DNA from: Vitis vinifera
Lineage: Eukaryota; Streptophyta; Magnoliopsida; Vitales; Vitaceae
Direction: 5' to 3'
DNA: 64,000 bases
Assembly (NCBI RefSeq): GCF_030704535.1
Contig: NC_081817.1
Span: forward strand, 3,735,001 to 3,799,000
Positions 30,291 through 42,099 of this stretch are shown piece by piece. The position numbers and the translations under genes are program-made. Position 1 is the first letter of the stretch. Every line of letters begins with the position of its first letter. Under the pieces are notes generated by a model. That model was not told the DNA's origin, searched no databases, and saw nothing but the letters and a program-made list of their open reading frames with translations.

Positions 30291-30662
30291 TGTTGAGATA
30301 TTAGGAATGATTTCCTTATATCATTCTTTCCTTGTATCATTTAGTGTTGAGATATTAGGAATGCTTAGATATTAGGAAAGTTGAGATATTAGGAATATTG
30401 AGATATTATGAATATTGAGATATTAGAAATATTGAGATATCAGGAAAGTTGAGATATTAAGAATATTGAGATATTAGGAATATTGAGATATTAGGAATAT
30501 TGAGATATTAGGATATTAATTGTTATTTCCTTATATTATTATTTCCTTGTATCATTCTTTCTCATTCTTAGAATGATGATTACCCTTTATATATACTCTG
30601 TACATGAACGAATGAAAGAATGAAAGAATGAATGAAAAAACTATCATTTATAAATTTGAAGA
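30291..30662 (+). repeat. 3' LTR of the Copia element (372 bp)
   Basis: It matches the left LTR closely at both ends but is 25 bp longer, mainly because of a different number of the short TTGAGATATTAGGAATA units and an extra GAATGAAA unit near the 3' end. It is followed by the AATGA target duplication. Confidence 0.88.
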
Positions 30663-30667
30663 AATGA

Positions 30668-33600
30668 GTTTTTACTCAAATTCAAACAAATGAGAAAATG
30701 AAATATGAATGTAATAGAATAATTAACCCATTTTTAAGAAAATTCAATGGAAAAACGATTTGGAAATCAATGAGAAAAATAATTTTCCCGGAGACCAAAC
30801 ACCCTTGAATTGGATTTAAGAAAAAAAGTTGAAGAGAATGAAAAATTGTTGTTGGTGTCTCTCATGCCCTAAATTTGAAGTATTTTTTTTTTAAATGAAG
30901 GGAACCCTTGATCTAGTGGCTCAAAAAATATCCAACAAAAAAATTAAATTGATCTTGCCCTAATTTGGATCATTCCTGAAACAAAACGCATAAACACATA
31001 GTTAAAAAACTGCTATTCTAGCCTCCTCAACTCTCTAAAAATAAATAATTCAAGAAAGACAATAATTTGAAAAACATAGTTGATTCAATTTAATCCACTA
31101 ACAACCTCTGCATACCTTGGACTGTAAGCAATTTCTACATCTTGATATTTATTATACAAATACTTCAAGAAAAGATTAAGAAAACCTAAGTTATGAGACA
31201 CTTAGAAATTTTTGGCTAAAATTGCTAATCAAATTAAACACTCAAATGTCTTAATTTGAGTTTTCTTTAATTTGTTGGTTAAAATTAAGGTAGTATTTTT
31301 TTTGTTTTAAATTTAAATAAAACTTAATTTATAGGTCAAAATAGTACTTATTATTATTATTATTTTGCTTTTTTAACTTATCACTTTTTCTAATATAAAT
31401 TTAAAGTAAAAAAAAAAAAAACACTTTTAGATTTAAGGCAACTTGCTTTAAAATTTAAGTGATGGATACCTTAATATTTTTTTTTAACAATTTATTTTGA
31501 AAAAGTTGAGCAGTGTGCAAGATTCTAGTAAGAGAATATGAGGGGAAAAAAATTAATGGTTGGAAAAAAAAAACTATTTTATATTCAAGCAAAATAGTTA
31601 ATTTTAAGCTACTATTGTTTGTAAATTAATTTTAACTTTTAATTAAATTATTGAATTATTTTATCGAATATATTTAATATGCTTAAATATTTTAAATTGA
31701 GTTATTAAATCAACTATGCTATGTAACACTTTAATCTCAACTTTATTAAAATTGTTGATCTAAAATTTATCTTAATTATTATGTTGAGTATTAAGATTAT
31801 TTAGCATAACAAAACTTATTAAAACTGACATATTTACCCTCATACTAATACTAAATAACACGTTAATGAGAGATAAATTAGCAATGAAGAAAATTATTTA
31901 GATTGACTTTTGATCTTAATAAAAATTTATTTAGATTAGCTTTTGTAATTAATAAGAGACTATGTTTTGTTTGGCTAATTTTGTAGAAGAAGGCTATGAC
32001 TAAAAAATTGTTCCTTCTAGCTTTATTTTAGCTTATTGAATAAATTATTTAATATTTAACAAAAATTTTATAGTAGGAATATATCTTTTAATAATTATTA
32101 TTTTAGTTTTGGTCAATATAGTTACAAATTTGCTAGTGGGAGGTTCACTTAGAGGCAAAAGGTGCTAAAAGTGTGTTTGTAAATGATTTTAGAAAAAGTT
32201 TATCATATTTCTAATACTTGAATGATAAAAATTTTGAAGTGTTAGATATGTTAAAAACATTTTTTAAAATCACTACAAAATGAACTCTAAGAGTATGTTT
32301 GGTAGTGATTTTAGGAAACACTTTTAATTTTTTTAATACTTAATTTTTTTTATTTTTTAAGTATAATAAATGTTATAAACACTTTCTAAAATGATTATCA
32401 AACGCATTCTAAGTATGTAATATTAAGATTGCCTTATCTAACCCAATAATATAAAAGTCATGATATATTCTTATGTACAATTATTTTTCACTACTAGTGG
32501 TTTTTTGCCTACATGCTACATTATTAAAATTTAATGAATAAATAATTTCAAAAAAATATGTTAAAAAACATGTTCTTTCTTAAAAAGGTTTTGTTTTCTT
32601 CAAAATAAAAATTATTTTTCTAACTTATAGAAAATAAATTTTTAAAAATTAATTTTAGAAAATAGACTATTTTTGAAACCAAATTTGAGATATTTTTAAA
32701 ATTTTGTTACCTTATTTTTCACAAAAAAATAAACGAATAATACTTTGAAAATTGTTATATTGTATATAAATTTATGGTAGCTTCACCGAGAATAGGATGA
32801 GAAAATTATTTTTCATGTTTGAATTTATACATAAAATTTTGTTCATAAAATTAATTGATATTTTTTTAATGACTATATATTTTTTTGAAAATTTAAGACC
32901 CTGTTTAAAAAATATTTTTTAACTCGGGAAACACATTTAACAAACTTTAAAAAAAAATTAATTTTTTGAAAAATATTTAACGTGTTTCTATTTTTTTAAT
33001 ATAACATTTAGAAATAATAATTGAAATTTTGAAAAAAAAAATTAATTTTTTTTCATATTTGAGTTTTCAAATATAATTTTATTTTTAAAAAACAATTAAG
33101 AATTGTTTTTAAAAACATCCCCAACACAAATGAAGATGTCAAGTCATAAGGCAAGGGTTGCATGTTTATTAGACTTTTTCTACTTGTCCAATTAAAAAAT
33201 TCAAATATCATACATTAAATTAATAATACTAAGGCCATGAGATGGGGTTACCTTTCAAGATAATGCTATTTTATAGACAATACTCATTATATTTTTCAAA
33301 TGCTTTCATCTTGTATCGTTGAATTTATAATAAGACTAAAGCCTTGTTTGTTTTCTTTAAGTATTCAAATTTAATTAAATTAATCTAATAAATTTGAAGA
33401 GGGAACCAATCAATTTGGTTGGGTTGAAATTGATTAAAGAATCAATTATTTTAGTCAATTTAAGATAAAATCCGAAATATTTAAAATTATACGTACAAAT
33501 TTGAAGTCATCAATGATTCAAATATATATATAAAATTATTGATGTAATTAGGTTTATTTAGAGGTGTAAATAAGGTTGGTTTGATAAATTGTTGCGTAAC

Positions 33601-34370
33601 AATGGAAATATAATCAATAGTGAAAAGTTTAACTAAACCAAACCTTTTAAAATTGATTTAGTTTGACTTTTGTACATCGGTTTCAATCCAGCTTAATTAC
33701 TTCTTTTAGTCTTTAATCCGGTTATAGATTTGTATTTAGTTTGAGCCTAAAGCTCTTTAATTTGAGTTTATATTAAATCCTAATTCTAATTTATTTTTAA
33801 ATATTAATTGAAATAAGCTTGGACTTTATGTTAAAAATATATTAAATGCATTTATAATTAAATTGACCATAACATAAAAACAACGGATTACCTTGATAAA
33901 ATTTAATATAAAAAAAACTTATCAATATCAAATAATTATATATAAATTTAAAATGTTGATTTAATTCGATTTTTATTGATGAAGAAACAAGAAAATCGAA
34001 AAATGAACCAATAAGGATTAGTTTTCAAAATTTTTAAATCAAAGTGACATGTTTTATTATTGAAAATCGAACCAATATAATTAGCATTAATTGGTTTGAA
34101 TCAATTGATTGATTTTATTTTTTCCATTTTAGTTATAGGTCCATCAACAAATGTTGGACTGTAAATGAAAGTGAAAGGGTCTAATGGTCTACCCTTCACT
34201 TCTATTCCATTTCTTGTACCAAACAGCAACCAAACGGGGCCTAAATTTTTGATCAACCTATCATTATACAAATAAACAATATAATAATAGTGTGGGGAGA
34301 GGTTCGGGAAGGGAATAATGTCACCGTCCGCACTCGATTTATGAAATTTTCTTGTCGTGGGCAAATTAGG
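30668..34370. other. AT-rich intergenic region with small MITE-like repeats
   Basis: No gene is supported. The stretch contains AT-rich unique-looking sequence and at least one short palindromic MITE-like element at 32287-32413, with a probable relative at about 32160-32290. The DAR2-like promoter begins at its right end. Confidence 0.6.
32287..32413. mobile_element. Short hAT-like MITE, about 127 bp
   Basis: The left end (CTAAGAGTATGTTTGGTAG then TGATTTTAGGAAACAC) and the reverse complement of the right end (CTTAGAATGCGTTTGATA then ATCATTTTAGAAAG) form imperfect terminal inverted repeats over about 35 nt, with an AT-rich centre and no ORF. Related sequences occur at about 32160-32290 and 42605-42712. 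The superfamily assignment is uncertain because no clean target duplication was seen. Confidence 0.5.
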
Positions 34371-34378
34371 GGGTGGAG

Positions 34379-34388
34379 TATAAAAAGG
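34379..34388 (+). promoter_or_regulatory. Probable TATA box of the DAR2-like gene
   Basis: TATAAAAAGG is followed at about 34620-34820 by a long CT-rich tract of the kind common in plant 5' UTRs. The start codon at 35033 is about 650 bp downstream. An AG at 34996 could be the acceptor of a 5' UTR intron. A second TATA-like run (GAATATAAAGG) lies at about 34460. Confidence 0.45.
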
Positions 34389-35032
34389 AGTTCTTTAGGG
34401 GCAGTCGAGAGGAATTAAGAAATAGGAGGGGGAGGTGATGGCAAAGACTGAAAATCCAGGGAATATAAAGGGCAGTTAGAAACTGAATTGTGCTTTCCCG
34501 GCAAAATTCCTTTGAAAAATAAAAAGAAGGAAGAAAAAAATGAGAGGGCATGAAAGCCAATATTCCTCCACATTTGCTCGCCGTCCAACACCACTTTTGC
34601 TCTGTGCATCCGCCTCACCAGATTCCCACTTTTTTTTCTCCTCCTCCGATCTCTTTCTCACCTTTTCCTTTCTTTCTTTCTTTCTCTCATCCTTTCCCAA
34701 GCCAAGAATCTCTCTCCCTATACACTTCCCTTTCTCGCTTTTAACGATGCCTTGTTCTCCCTCTCTCTACTCCTTTTTTCTTCTTCCTTCTTCCCTCTTC
34801 TTTTCTTCTCTCTCTCCGTCCTTTTCATTCACTCCCCGCCCCCCTTTTCGGTCGAAGCTCCGGCAATCTCTATACATAGCTTCCCACTTTCATGGCTTCT
34901 TCAGGCGTCAACCACCTCTCTCAGCCTTGCATATATGGTGACTGATTAAATGCTTCCATCAATCCCTGTTCACTCTTTGATCGTTTTCCCTTCTAGGTTG
35001 TCGCTATTCTGTGATATTTGATCTGGGTGTTG

Positions 35033-38000
35033 ATGGTGAATGGTGTTGAAGCAGGGCAGCTTGCTTCTTCTTATGCGGAGCGGAAGTCCAGGTTCATGAA
35101 ATGGCTGAGTAAGCTTTTCAAGAGTGGGGGGTCGGGTCGTGGAGTTATTGGTGGACAGCATCCCCAGTTTCTCGGAGACGAAAACATGGTTTGGCGAGTA
35201 CCCCCGAGATCCTTGGTGATTGCGCTTTTCTCTTCTTTATATGACTACGGTTATTGTTTATGATGTTGCTTCAATTGTGTGTCCAACATCATCATCTCTG
35301 TTTTAATCTCTATGAGTGAATCAATTCGTCGATGGCAATGTGCAACCATGATGGAAAATCTGCTTTCATTGAATCTTGTGCTTTGTTTTTTGAAAAAAAA
35401 TAAATTTGGGCATATGTGTGAGTCTGTGTTTTATAGATACGAAACGAAGGTGACTTTTTTCATGATACACGTAAGTTCATGCACTCCAGCATGTGGATAT
35501 ATGGAAATGGTAAAGCATATGAATGTGGAGTTAAAAGGTGGAACACGAGTCCTTAAACTCGATTTCCAGTCATGTTGAGTTGAGCTTCTGTCTTATGTTT
35601 CTTGCTTAGCTAATAAGAAAGGTGTTTAGCATGTTCAAGCTGCCATCTTCTGTTGCTTGCTTGGCTAATAAGAAAGGTGCTTTAACAAGTTGTTTCAATG
35701 CCATCAGGATGGTCGTCCTAGAAGTGATAAAGAGAAAGAGGATTTAGACCATGCAATTGCACTTTCGCTAGCTGAAGATTTGAAGAGGCCAAAGGGTATG
35801 CTTTTAATATATAAGATACATGGAAAGGTTATTCTTTTGTCACACTTATCCATTTTTAGATAACTACCTCTATGTGTAACAGTATCCATTAGAGCTTTGG
35901 ATTTTCTCCCGGTTGTAATTGATAATAAGTTTTTGGATTTCTCCAGGATATGGATGGGGTTCAGACACTGATGAAGATCTTTCTAGGTCACTGCATGATA
36001 GCCTGAATACATCCTCCTATCCTCCTTATGCTCCTACACCATATTATCCAAGTGGGTATAGGTAAAATTTTAAACATGTGCTGGGCTGGGCCATGTGGCT
36101 CAGGAATGCCAAACCTCAGTTATTTTGTTCTGGCTCGGTAGTTTGGAGAACTTTGTGATAGGCTGCTATTTTTCATACCTTCAAATATGCACTTAATTAT
36201 ATTTTTAAATTAACTTTAAGGAATTAATTAATGGAGACATGTCCATTTCATGTTCCTTTTTTTATAAATGTGAATGTTGTATGTATATGGCAGTAACTCT
36301 TGCACAAACTAATATGAGAATTAACATTCATGATGCTATGAAACTGTATTTAATCACTTAGATTTAATAATCATTACAGTAAGTTGCATGCTTCATTTGA
36401 CTTCTTTAGTTCACTCACCCAAGAAGCTGAACCAATTAGCATCCCTTTTGTCACTCGGGTAATGAAATCGTTTTGGTATGCAGCCAATATATTTGGCCGT
36501 TAATCAAGATTTGTCGATGAGGATGATCTAGGCTATAAATGGTGTGCTTGTAAGCTCATTTTGTTGTAGTTGCTGCAGGTCTTTCCTATCCCCATTTAAC
36601 TATTTCAACAATAAAAGAATCAACTGCAAGTTTGAATGCAACAAATTTTCTAACCTTGAATTCTATTATTGATGTGTGTATATGGCTGTTATTTGCAGAG
36701 TATGTGGAGCATGCAAACAGGATATAGGGTTTGGAAATTATTTAGGATGCATGGGAACTTTTTTTCATCCAGAGTGCTTTCGCTGTCGCTCTTGTGGTTA
36801 CCCAATTACTGAGCATGAGGTATTTGTTCTTCTTGGATTTTTGAATATTTAATTACCTATAATTTATTTCTCTTTTCTAAATTAATTTTGGATTTATGCC
36901 TTTCTTTTTCCTTTAATTCTTGATGCATCAATTAAATTAAGCTAATATCAAAAGTTTAAGTTAAGGACAACAATTGAAGTGTTGGAAAAAGTACAAAGAA
37001 TATTTTTTATATGTGTAGAAACAGCCAGCAAATTCCAGATACAAGGCTCAATGAGCTAACGATATCTTTGAGACAAATTCATGGCCCAACCATCACCAAG
37101 ATACAATGAACCTAGAACCCCTGGTGTTGCTTGCACGATGTGCATGGCCCACAAACAGCCTGAAGTTTAAAAGGAATACAAAGAAGTGTTATGCCACAAA
37201 AACTAGAATGTAAAGGACTGTTATAACATGAAAACTAGAATACAAAGGACTATTTTCTAGATACCCAAAGAACCGAAGAATTACATAAATTATAAATGGC
37301 CTAGACAATAGCTCTTTATATAGATGTAGAAAAGGAGCAAAAAGATACCCTCTCATGGTTCCAAAGATGTATCTCTAATGAGAGTTACATCCTTTAAACA
37401 CATTCACTTGATTAGTCATACCTTGGCATAACCATGCCTACTCATCACAAGTTCTCTCTTGGAAGAGATATGACTATTCATAATAAGTCACCTTTTTCAT
37501 AAAAGTAGTACTACACAAACTATATAATTAACTTTGTCTAATCCCTTCTTATATTAGCTCTTACTGGTTTTTCCTGTCGATTCTAGTTTTCTTTGTCAGG
37601 GAGGGATGCATACCACAAGTCCTGTTTCAAAGAGTTGACTCATCCCAAATGTGAAGTTTGCCACCAATTTGTAAGAAAACATCACTGTTGGCATTTTGAA
37701 CTTTATTGCTTGTTTTGTTCTCTATTAAGCCAGTTTGTTAGTGTTTCTATTAATTTTGATTGTCTTTCACTAACATCATGCATCATTAACATATTTATTT
37801 GGGGCATCATTCTTGATGCCTTTCCCCCGAATTTGGTTTGCTCACTTAAGCAGGGCATACTAGAAAGTTTTACACTGTTTTTGTTTTCAATGTTGGTCCT
37901 GCTTGAAGTGAAAGAGATTTATGATAGTTCAATCTATCTTCAAAGTTCATTCATAACTTGGAAATTCTTTTCATCACATCCAGTCAAAAATCATTGAAGC

Positions 38001-41000
38001 TTCTGAAAATAGCTTGGTATCAGGATGAAAATTTCTTAAAATTTGATATCTTCCACATTGATTTTTTTTTTTTTTCAGTCTGTAAGAATGATTTAGATAA
38101 ATATGAAACATATTTTCTCCTTTTAAATATGTTTGATCATAACATTCTGTTATGAATATAGGGAGTATGCAAAAGAGCTGCTTAACTCATTATAATGTTA
38201 AATAACAGAACAACTATCTAGCTGAGTTCATGTTACTTTGGGTCCTTAGTTTACAGTTCTTAAGAATTATTTTGTAATCTCATATTGACATTTGTAATTT
38301 AAAAAAATTTCAGATCCCAACAAATGGTGCTGGTTTAATTGAGTACAGGTGCCACCCCTTTTGGTCCCAGAAATATTGCCCATCGCATGAGCATGATAAT
38401 GTAGCTCGTTGCTGTAGCTGTGAACGCTTGGAGGTACGATCTAGACTTGTGAAAGAGGCTTTTATTTTAATCATGTTATGCACAAAAATGTTTTTGTAGA
38501 CAAAGTACCATAAGTGTGAAATCAAATTGTTCTGCTTAGAGTGGTTGTGGTTGTGGTTGATGTCATTTTTTCCCCTCCTGAAGTCTTGGAATGCGAGATA
38601 CATATCCTTGGGAGATGGACGGAGTTTATGCTTAGAGTGCATGGAATCAGCTATAATGGATACCGGTGATTGCCATTCCCTTTACCATGCAATCAGGGAT
38701 TTTTTTGAAGGGATGAACATGAAACTAGATCAGGAAATTCCCATGCTTCTGGTTGAAAGACAAGCCCTTAATGAAGCTATTGTAGGAGAGAAGAATGTAA
38801 ACCATTATCTCTTGCTCTGTTTTTTAAGCATTTGATTTGTGGAATTACTCTAATTCAGGACATGTTCTTCCCAGGGACACCACCACTTGCCAGAGACGAG
38901 GGGTTTGTGCCTCTCTGAAGAGCAAACTGTTAAAAGTGTATGATATTTGAATACTACACAATTTTCCTTTGCTTATACTGAATTCTAAAATGTCTTATGA
39001 CTATAGTACTAAATGTTTATTGCTTGTTCGTGTTTGTTTGTTTGATTATCTGTTTATGCATTTCTTTTTTTAACAGATCCAAGTACTTAGAAGGCCCAGA
39101 CTTGCAGGACAGCGACTAGTAGGAATGAGATCACAACCTCAAAAGCTGACTCGAAAATGTGAAGTTACAGCTATTCTTGTACTGTATGGCCTACCAAGGT
39201 ACTGTCCTAAAAGTTTTGACCAAGTTTTTCCCCTCTCAACTCTTTTAGGGGTGGGGCATTGCAGTTTCCCTCCTTTTTATGCCTGTAATTCCTTTGCTTG
39301 TTTAATTTTCATATTTCATCCCTAAACAGCCATATAATGGCACCCAAAATATCAAAGGAGTGGTAACTGAGTACCCACTAATATAGGAGGGGACTCTGCA
39401 TTCTGACTCTTGGACTAAAGTGCTAAAAAGTAATAAAGAAAAATCACGAAATCCTCCCATTAAAAGTGATGTGGTGTGCTATGGTAGGTGGCTAAGAGCT
39501 TTGGTTGTGAAACACTTAAATCATAAACATATAGATTTTAATGCTAGATGGATTTCATTGCTAGATGTTGAGGATTCTTCAGGACTAAAAATTAACTTGA
39601 ACAAAAGCTAACTAATTTCTATAGGGGAAGTCCCTAATGTGGGGGAGATAGCATCAGTGTTGGGTTGTGGAGTAGGAAAACTGCCTGTCACTTACTTGGC
39701 CCTGCTCCTCAATGCTCCCTTCAAGGCTTCAGCTGCTTGGGATGTGGTGGAGAGGTTCTCAAAGGACTAGCTCTACAAAAAAGGCAATACCTCTCCAAAG
39801 GAAGGAGATTCACTTTGCTATAGATGGTACTCTTAGGAGTTTAGTAATTTATTTCATGTCCCTTTTTGTCATTCCCAAATTGGTGGCTCCAAGACTAGAA
39901 AATTCAAAAGGATATCCTATAGAGAGGAGGGGCTCCCGAGAAAAAGCCCCGTCTAATGAAATAGTTGTCAATTTGTCCATTCTCAATAAAGCCCTATTGG
40001 GTAAATGGTGTTGGAGAGGGATATGCTTTGGAGAAAGGTCATAATGTGAAAGTTTGGAAAAGAGCTAGGAGGTTCGTCCTCTTGGGTAGGGAAGGAAGGC
40101 TAAGGTGTAGGCTTGTGGACATCGATAAGAAAAGGATGGGGAGTTTTTAATGCCAAAAAAAGATTTGAGGTGGGCCATTGGGAGAAGAATATAATTTTAG
40201 CATGATGTGTGGTGTGGTGATGTTCCCTTAAAAGACTTTTTTCCTTCTCTATTCTCTTTTGCAACTTCCAAGGAGGTATGGGTGGATGATGTTCGAGCCC
40301 GTGTTTCTTAAGACATTTTCAAGATTTGAAGATAGATAATGTTGAGGAATTTCTTCAAAAGCTATACATGTTAGGAAGAAGTAGCAGAAAGGAGGATAAA
40401 ATGGTATGGAAGGCTAGCAAAAGTGGGGAATTCTTGGTGAAGTCTTTCCATTCCCCCTTGGAGCTAGAGGGTGGAGTGTCTTTCCCCTGAGAGATAGTGT
40501 GAGGCTCTTGGGCTCCTACCAAAGTGGGTTTTTTTTCGATTGGGAAGTGGCTTAGGGAAGTATTCTAACCATGGACCAACTTAAAAGGACAGGATGGTTT
40601 CATTGGGTTATCGTCGCATGTGCAAAAATGCAAAAGAATCAATAGACCATCTCCTCATCCATTGTGAGAAAGCTAGGGGCTGTGGCACTTTCTATTCACT
40701 TTATTTGGGATTTTGTGGGTTCTCTCATGTTCGATGAAGGATTTGTTAATGGATTGGAATGAGAGCTTTGTGGGCAACAAGAGAAGAAAGGGTTGGAGAT
40801 CAGCTCCATTTTGCCTTTTCTAGACAGTTCAAAAGGAATGCAATGGAAAAGTGTTTGAAGGGGTGCAATGAACTAACCAATCTCTTAGGACTCCCTTATA
40901 TCTTAATCCATACATGTGATCTTATGGGTGTCTTCTAGTTGATGGTCAAGCTGATCCACTATCAAGGTTTTATTTGGTTGTACTCCAAGACTACATGGGA

Positions 41001-42099
41001 ATTGTGGTTGTAGGTTGTTTCCTTTTGTTCTCGCATGTATACTTCCTATGTATTGTGTTTGCCTCTTTCTGATCAGCACGTTTAATTTATATATATATGG
41101 AAAAGGTGATTATGTGATTATATATATATATATATAGAAAAGGTGATTATGTGAGATGATCACAGAAATTCTGTTAGGAGTTGGAACTACTAAAATGTCC
41201 TAAAGTGCAACATTTAGAGAATATGGAGCTTTTGTCTCTCATTTTTCATATATATTTAGCTTTCATTGATAGTTCACTCTGTTCTCTCTTCAATTTGTAC
41301 ATTCTCCTTGAGGCACCCTAAATTGATAAACCTTAATACTTTCAGGAGAAGATAAATGTATTATTGACAATATTTCTCCGACTAGGCATTATTGGGTGTC
41401 AAAAATCAACCTAAATAACAGTCCTCTCTCTCTCTAATCCTTTTTCGCTTGTTAAAGATGTTATCTTATCAAATAGACAAGTAAAACAATACACAATCAA
41501 ATAAGCCTTGTTGGATATCTTGTTATGCTGATCAAATATATACAATGCAATGCAATGTATCTATCCTCTGTTTGAAGAACCAATTCTTGTCAGAAGTTTG
41601 AAAACTCTTACCATTATGAAATCCCTGCTGGATGCAGGTTACTGACAGGAGCTATTCTTGCTCATGAACTGATGCATGGGTGGCTACGCCTTAAAGGTAC
41701 AACACTGACTCAATCTTTTCCTCAAGGGCATCTTCACAAGAAATGCCAATGTTTTCTTGTATTAATTTTGCAGGCTTCCGAAATCTTAGTCCTGAGGTAG
41801 AGGAAGGTATCTGTCAGGTGCTCTCATACATGTGGCTGGAGTCAGAAGTAATGCCTGGATTTAATAGAAATATGGCATCCACATCATCAGGAGCAGCTTC
41901 CTCCTCCTCATCTTCTTCTAAAAAGGGTGGAAAATCAGAAGTAGAGAAGAAGCTGGGAGAGTTTTTCATGCACCAGATTGCACATGATGTATCCCCAGCA
42001 TACGGAGAAGGATTCAGGGCGGCCAATGCTGCAGTGAATAAGTTTGGTTTGCGCATCACTCTTGACCACATTCGCTTAACAGGAAGCTTCCCTCTGTAA
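35033..42099 (+). CDS. DAR2: DA1-related LIM-domain metallopeptidase, DAR2-like (11 exons)
   Basis: DA1-family proteins are ubiquitin-activated peptidases limiting organ growth and acting in meristem and root development. Exons: 35033-35215, 35708-35795, 35947-36061, 36699-36819, 37587-37670, 38314-38433, 38584-38796, 38875-38937, 39077-39198, 41638-41696, 41774-42099; 497 residues, all phases agree. A ubiquitin-interacting motif ([13 protein letters not shown]) lies at about 72-85. A LIM domain starts at [14 protein letters not shown], about 130-190. A second Cys/His-rich zinc region follows at about 195-245. The zinc peptidase motif HELMH is at 379-383. The N-terminal [12 protein letters not shown] and C-terminal DHIRLTG fit DAR2 better than DA1, from memory of the family. 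The Met at 35033 is the first in-frame ATG before this segment. Intron 9 is 2.4 kb with a LINE relic. Confidence 0.92.
35596..35690. repeat. Tandem duplication just before DAR2-like exon 2
   Basis: A segment around TTGCTTAGCTAATAAGAAAG occurs twice with a period of about 55 bp and a few differences, ending close to the acceptor of exon 2. It contains possible branch-point-like CTAAT sequences in both copies. Confidence 0.6.
39400..41050 (+). mobile_element. Decayed LINE reverse-transcriptase fragment in DAR2-like intron 9
   Basis: Plus-strand pieces broken by stops and frameshifts read [11 protein letters not shown] near 39580, [16 protein letters not shown] near 39680, [11 protein letters not shown] near 39850 and [13 protein letters not shown] near 39980. 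These are consecutive motifs of the plant LINE ORF2 after the catalytic centre. It lies in the sense orientation of the host gene. No 5' end, poly(A) tail or target duplication was found. Confidence 0.75.
41088..41158. repeat. (TA)n microsatellite with duplicated flank
   Basis: The (TA)n run lies between two copies of GAAAAGGTGATTATGTGA, inside DAR2-like intron 9. Confidence 0.7.

Larger units (their letters stand above)
26281..30667 (+). mobile_element. Ty1/Copia LTR retrotransposon, near full-length, inactive
   Basis: Two LTRs (26286-26632 and 30291-30662) flank an internal region with domains in Copia order: zinc-knuckle remnant, protease, pre-integrase, integrase, reverse transcriptase and RNase H. 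The direct repeat AATGA at 26281-26285 and 30663-30667 is a 5-bp target-site duplication, which fixes the ends. A primer-binding site complementary to initiator tRNA-Met (TGGTATCAGAGCC) follows the left LTR, and a G-rich polypurine tract precedes the right one. Many stops and at least one frameshift make it non-coding today. Gag is largely deleted: only about 100 bp separate the primer site from the zinc-knuckle remnant. Confidence 0.93.

Noticed and set aside
26286..30662. LTR end placed at the internal CA (TTTATCA) to fit the TG...CA rule
   Set aside because: The right LTR has TAA there, and only the longer border gives both the AATGA duplication and a primer site with no gap.
34366..34949. 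Several overlapping Ser/Phe- or Lys-rich ORFs in the CT-rich tract
   Set aside because: They are products of the pyrimidine-rich 5' UTR sequence of the DAR2-like gene, open in many frames.
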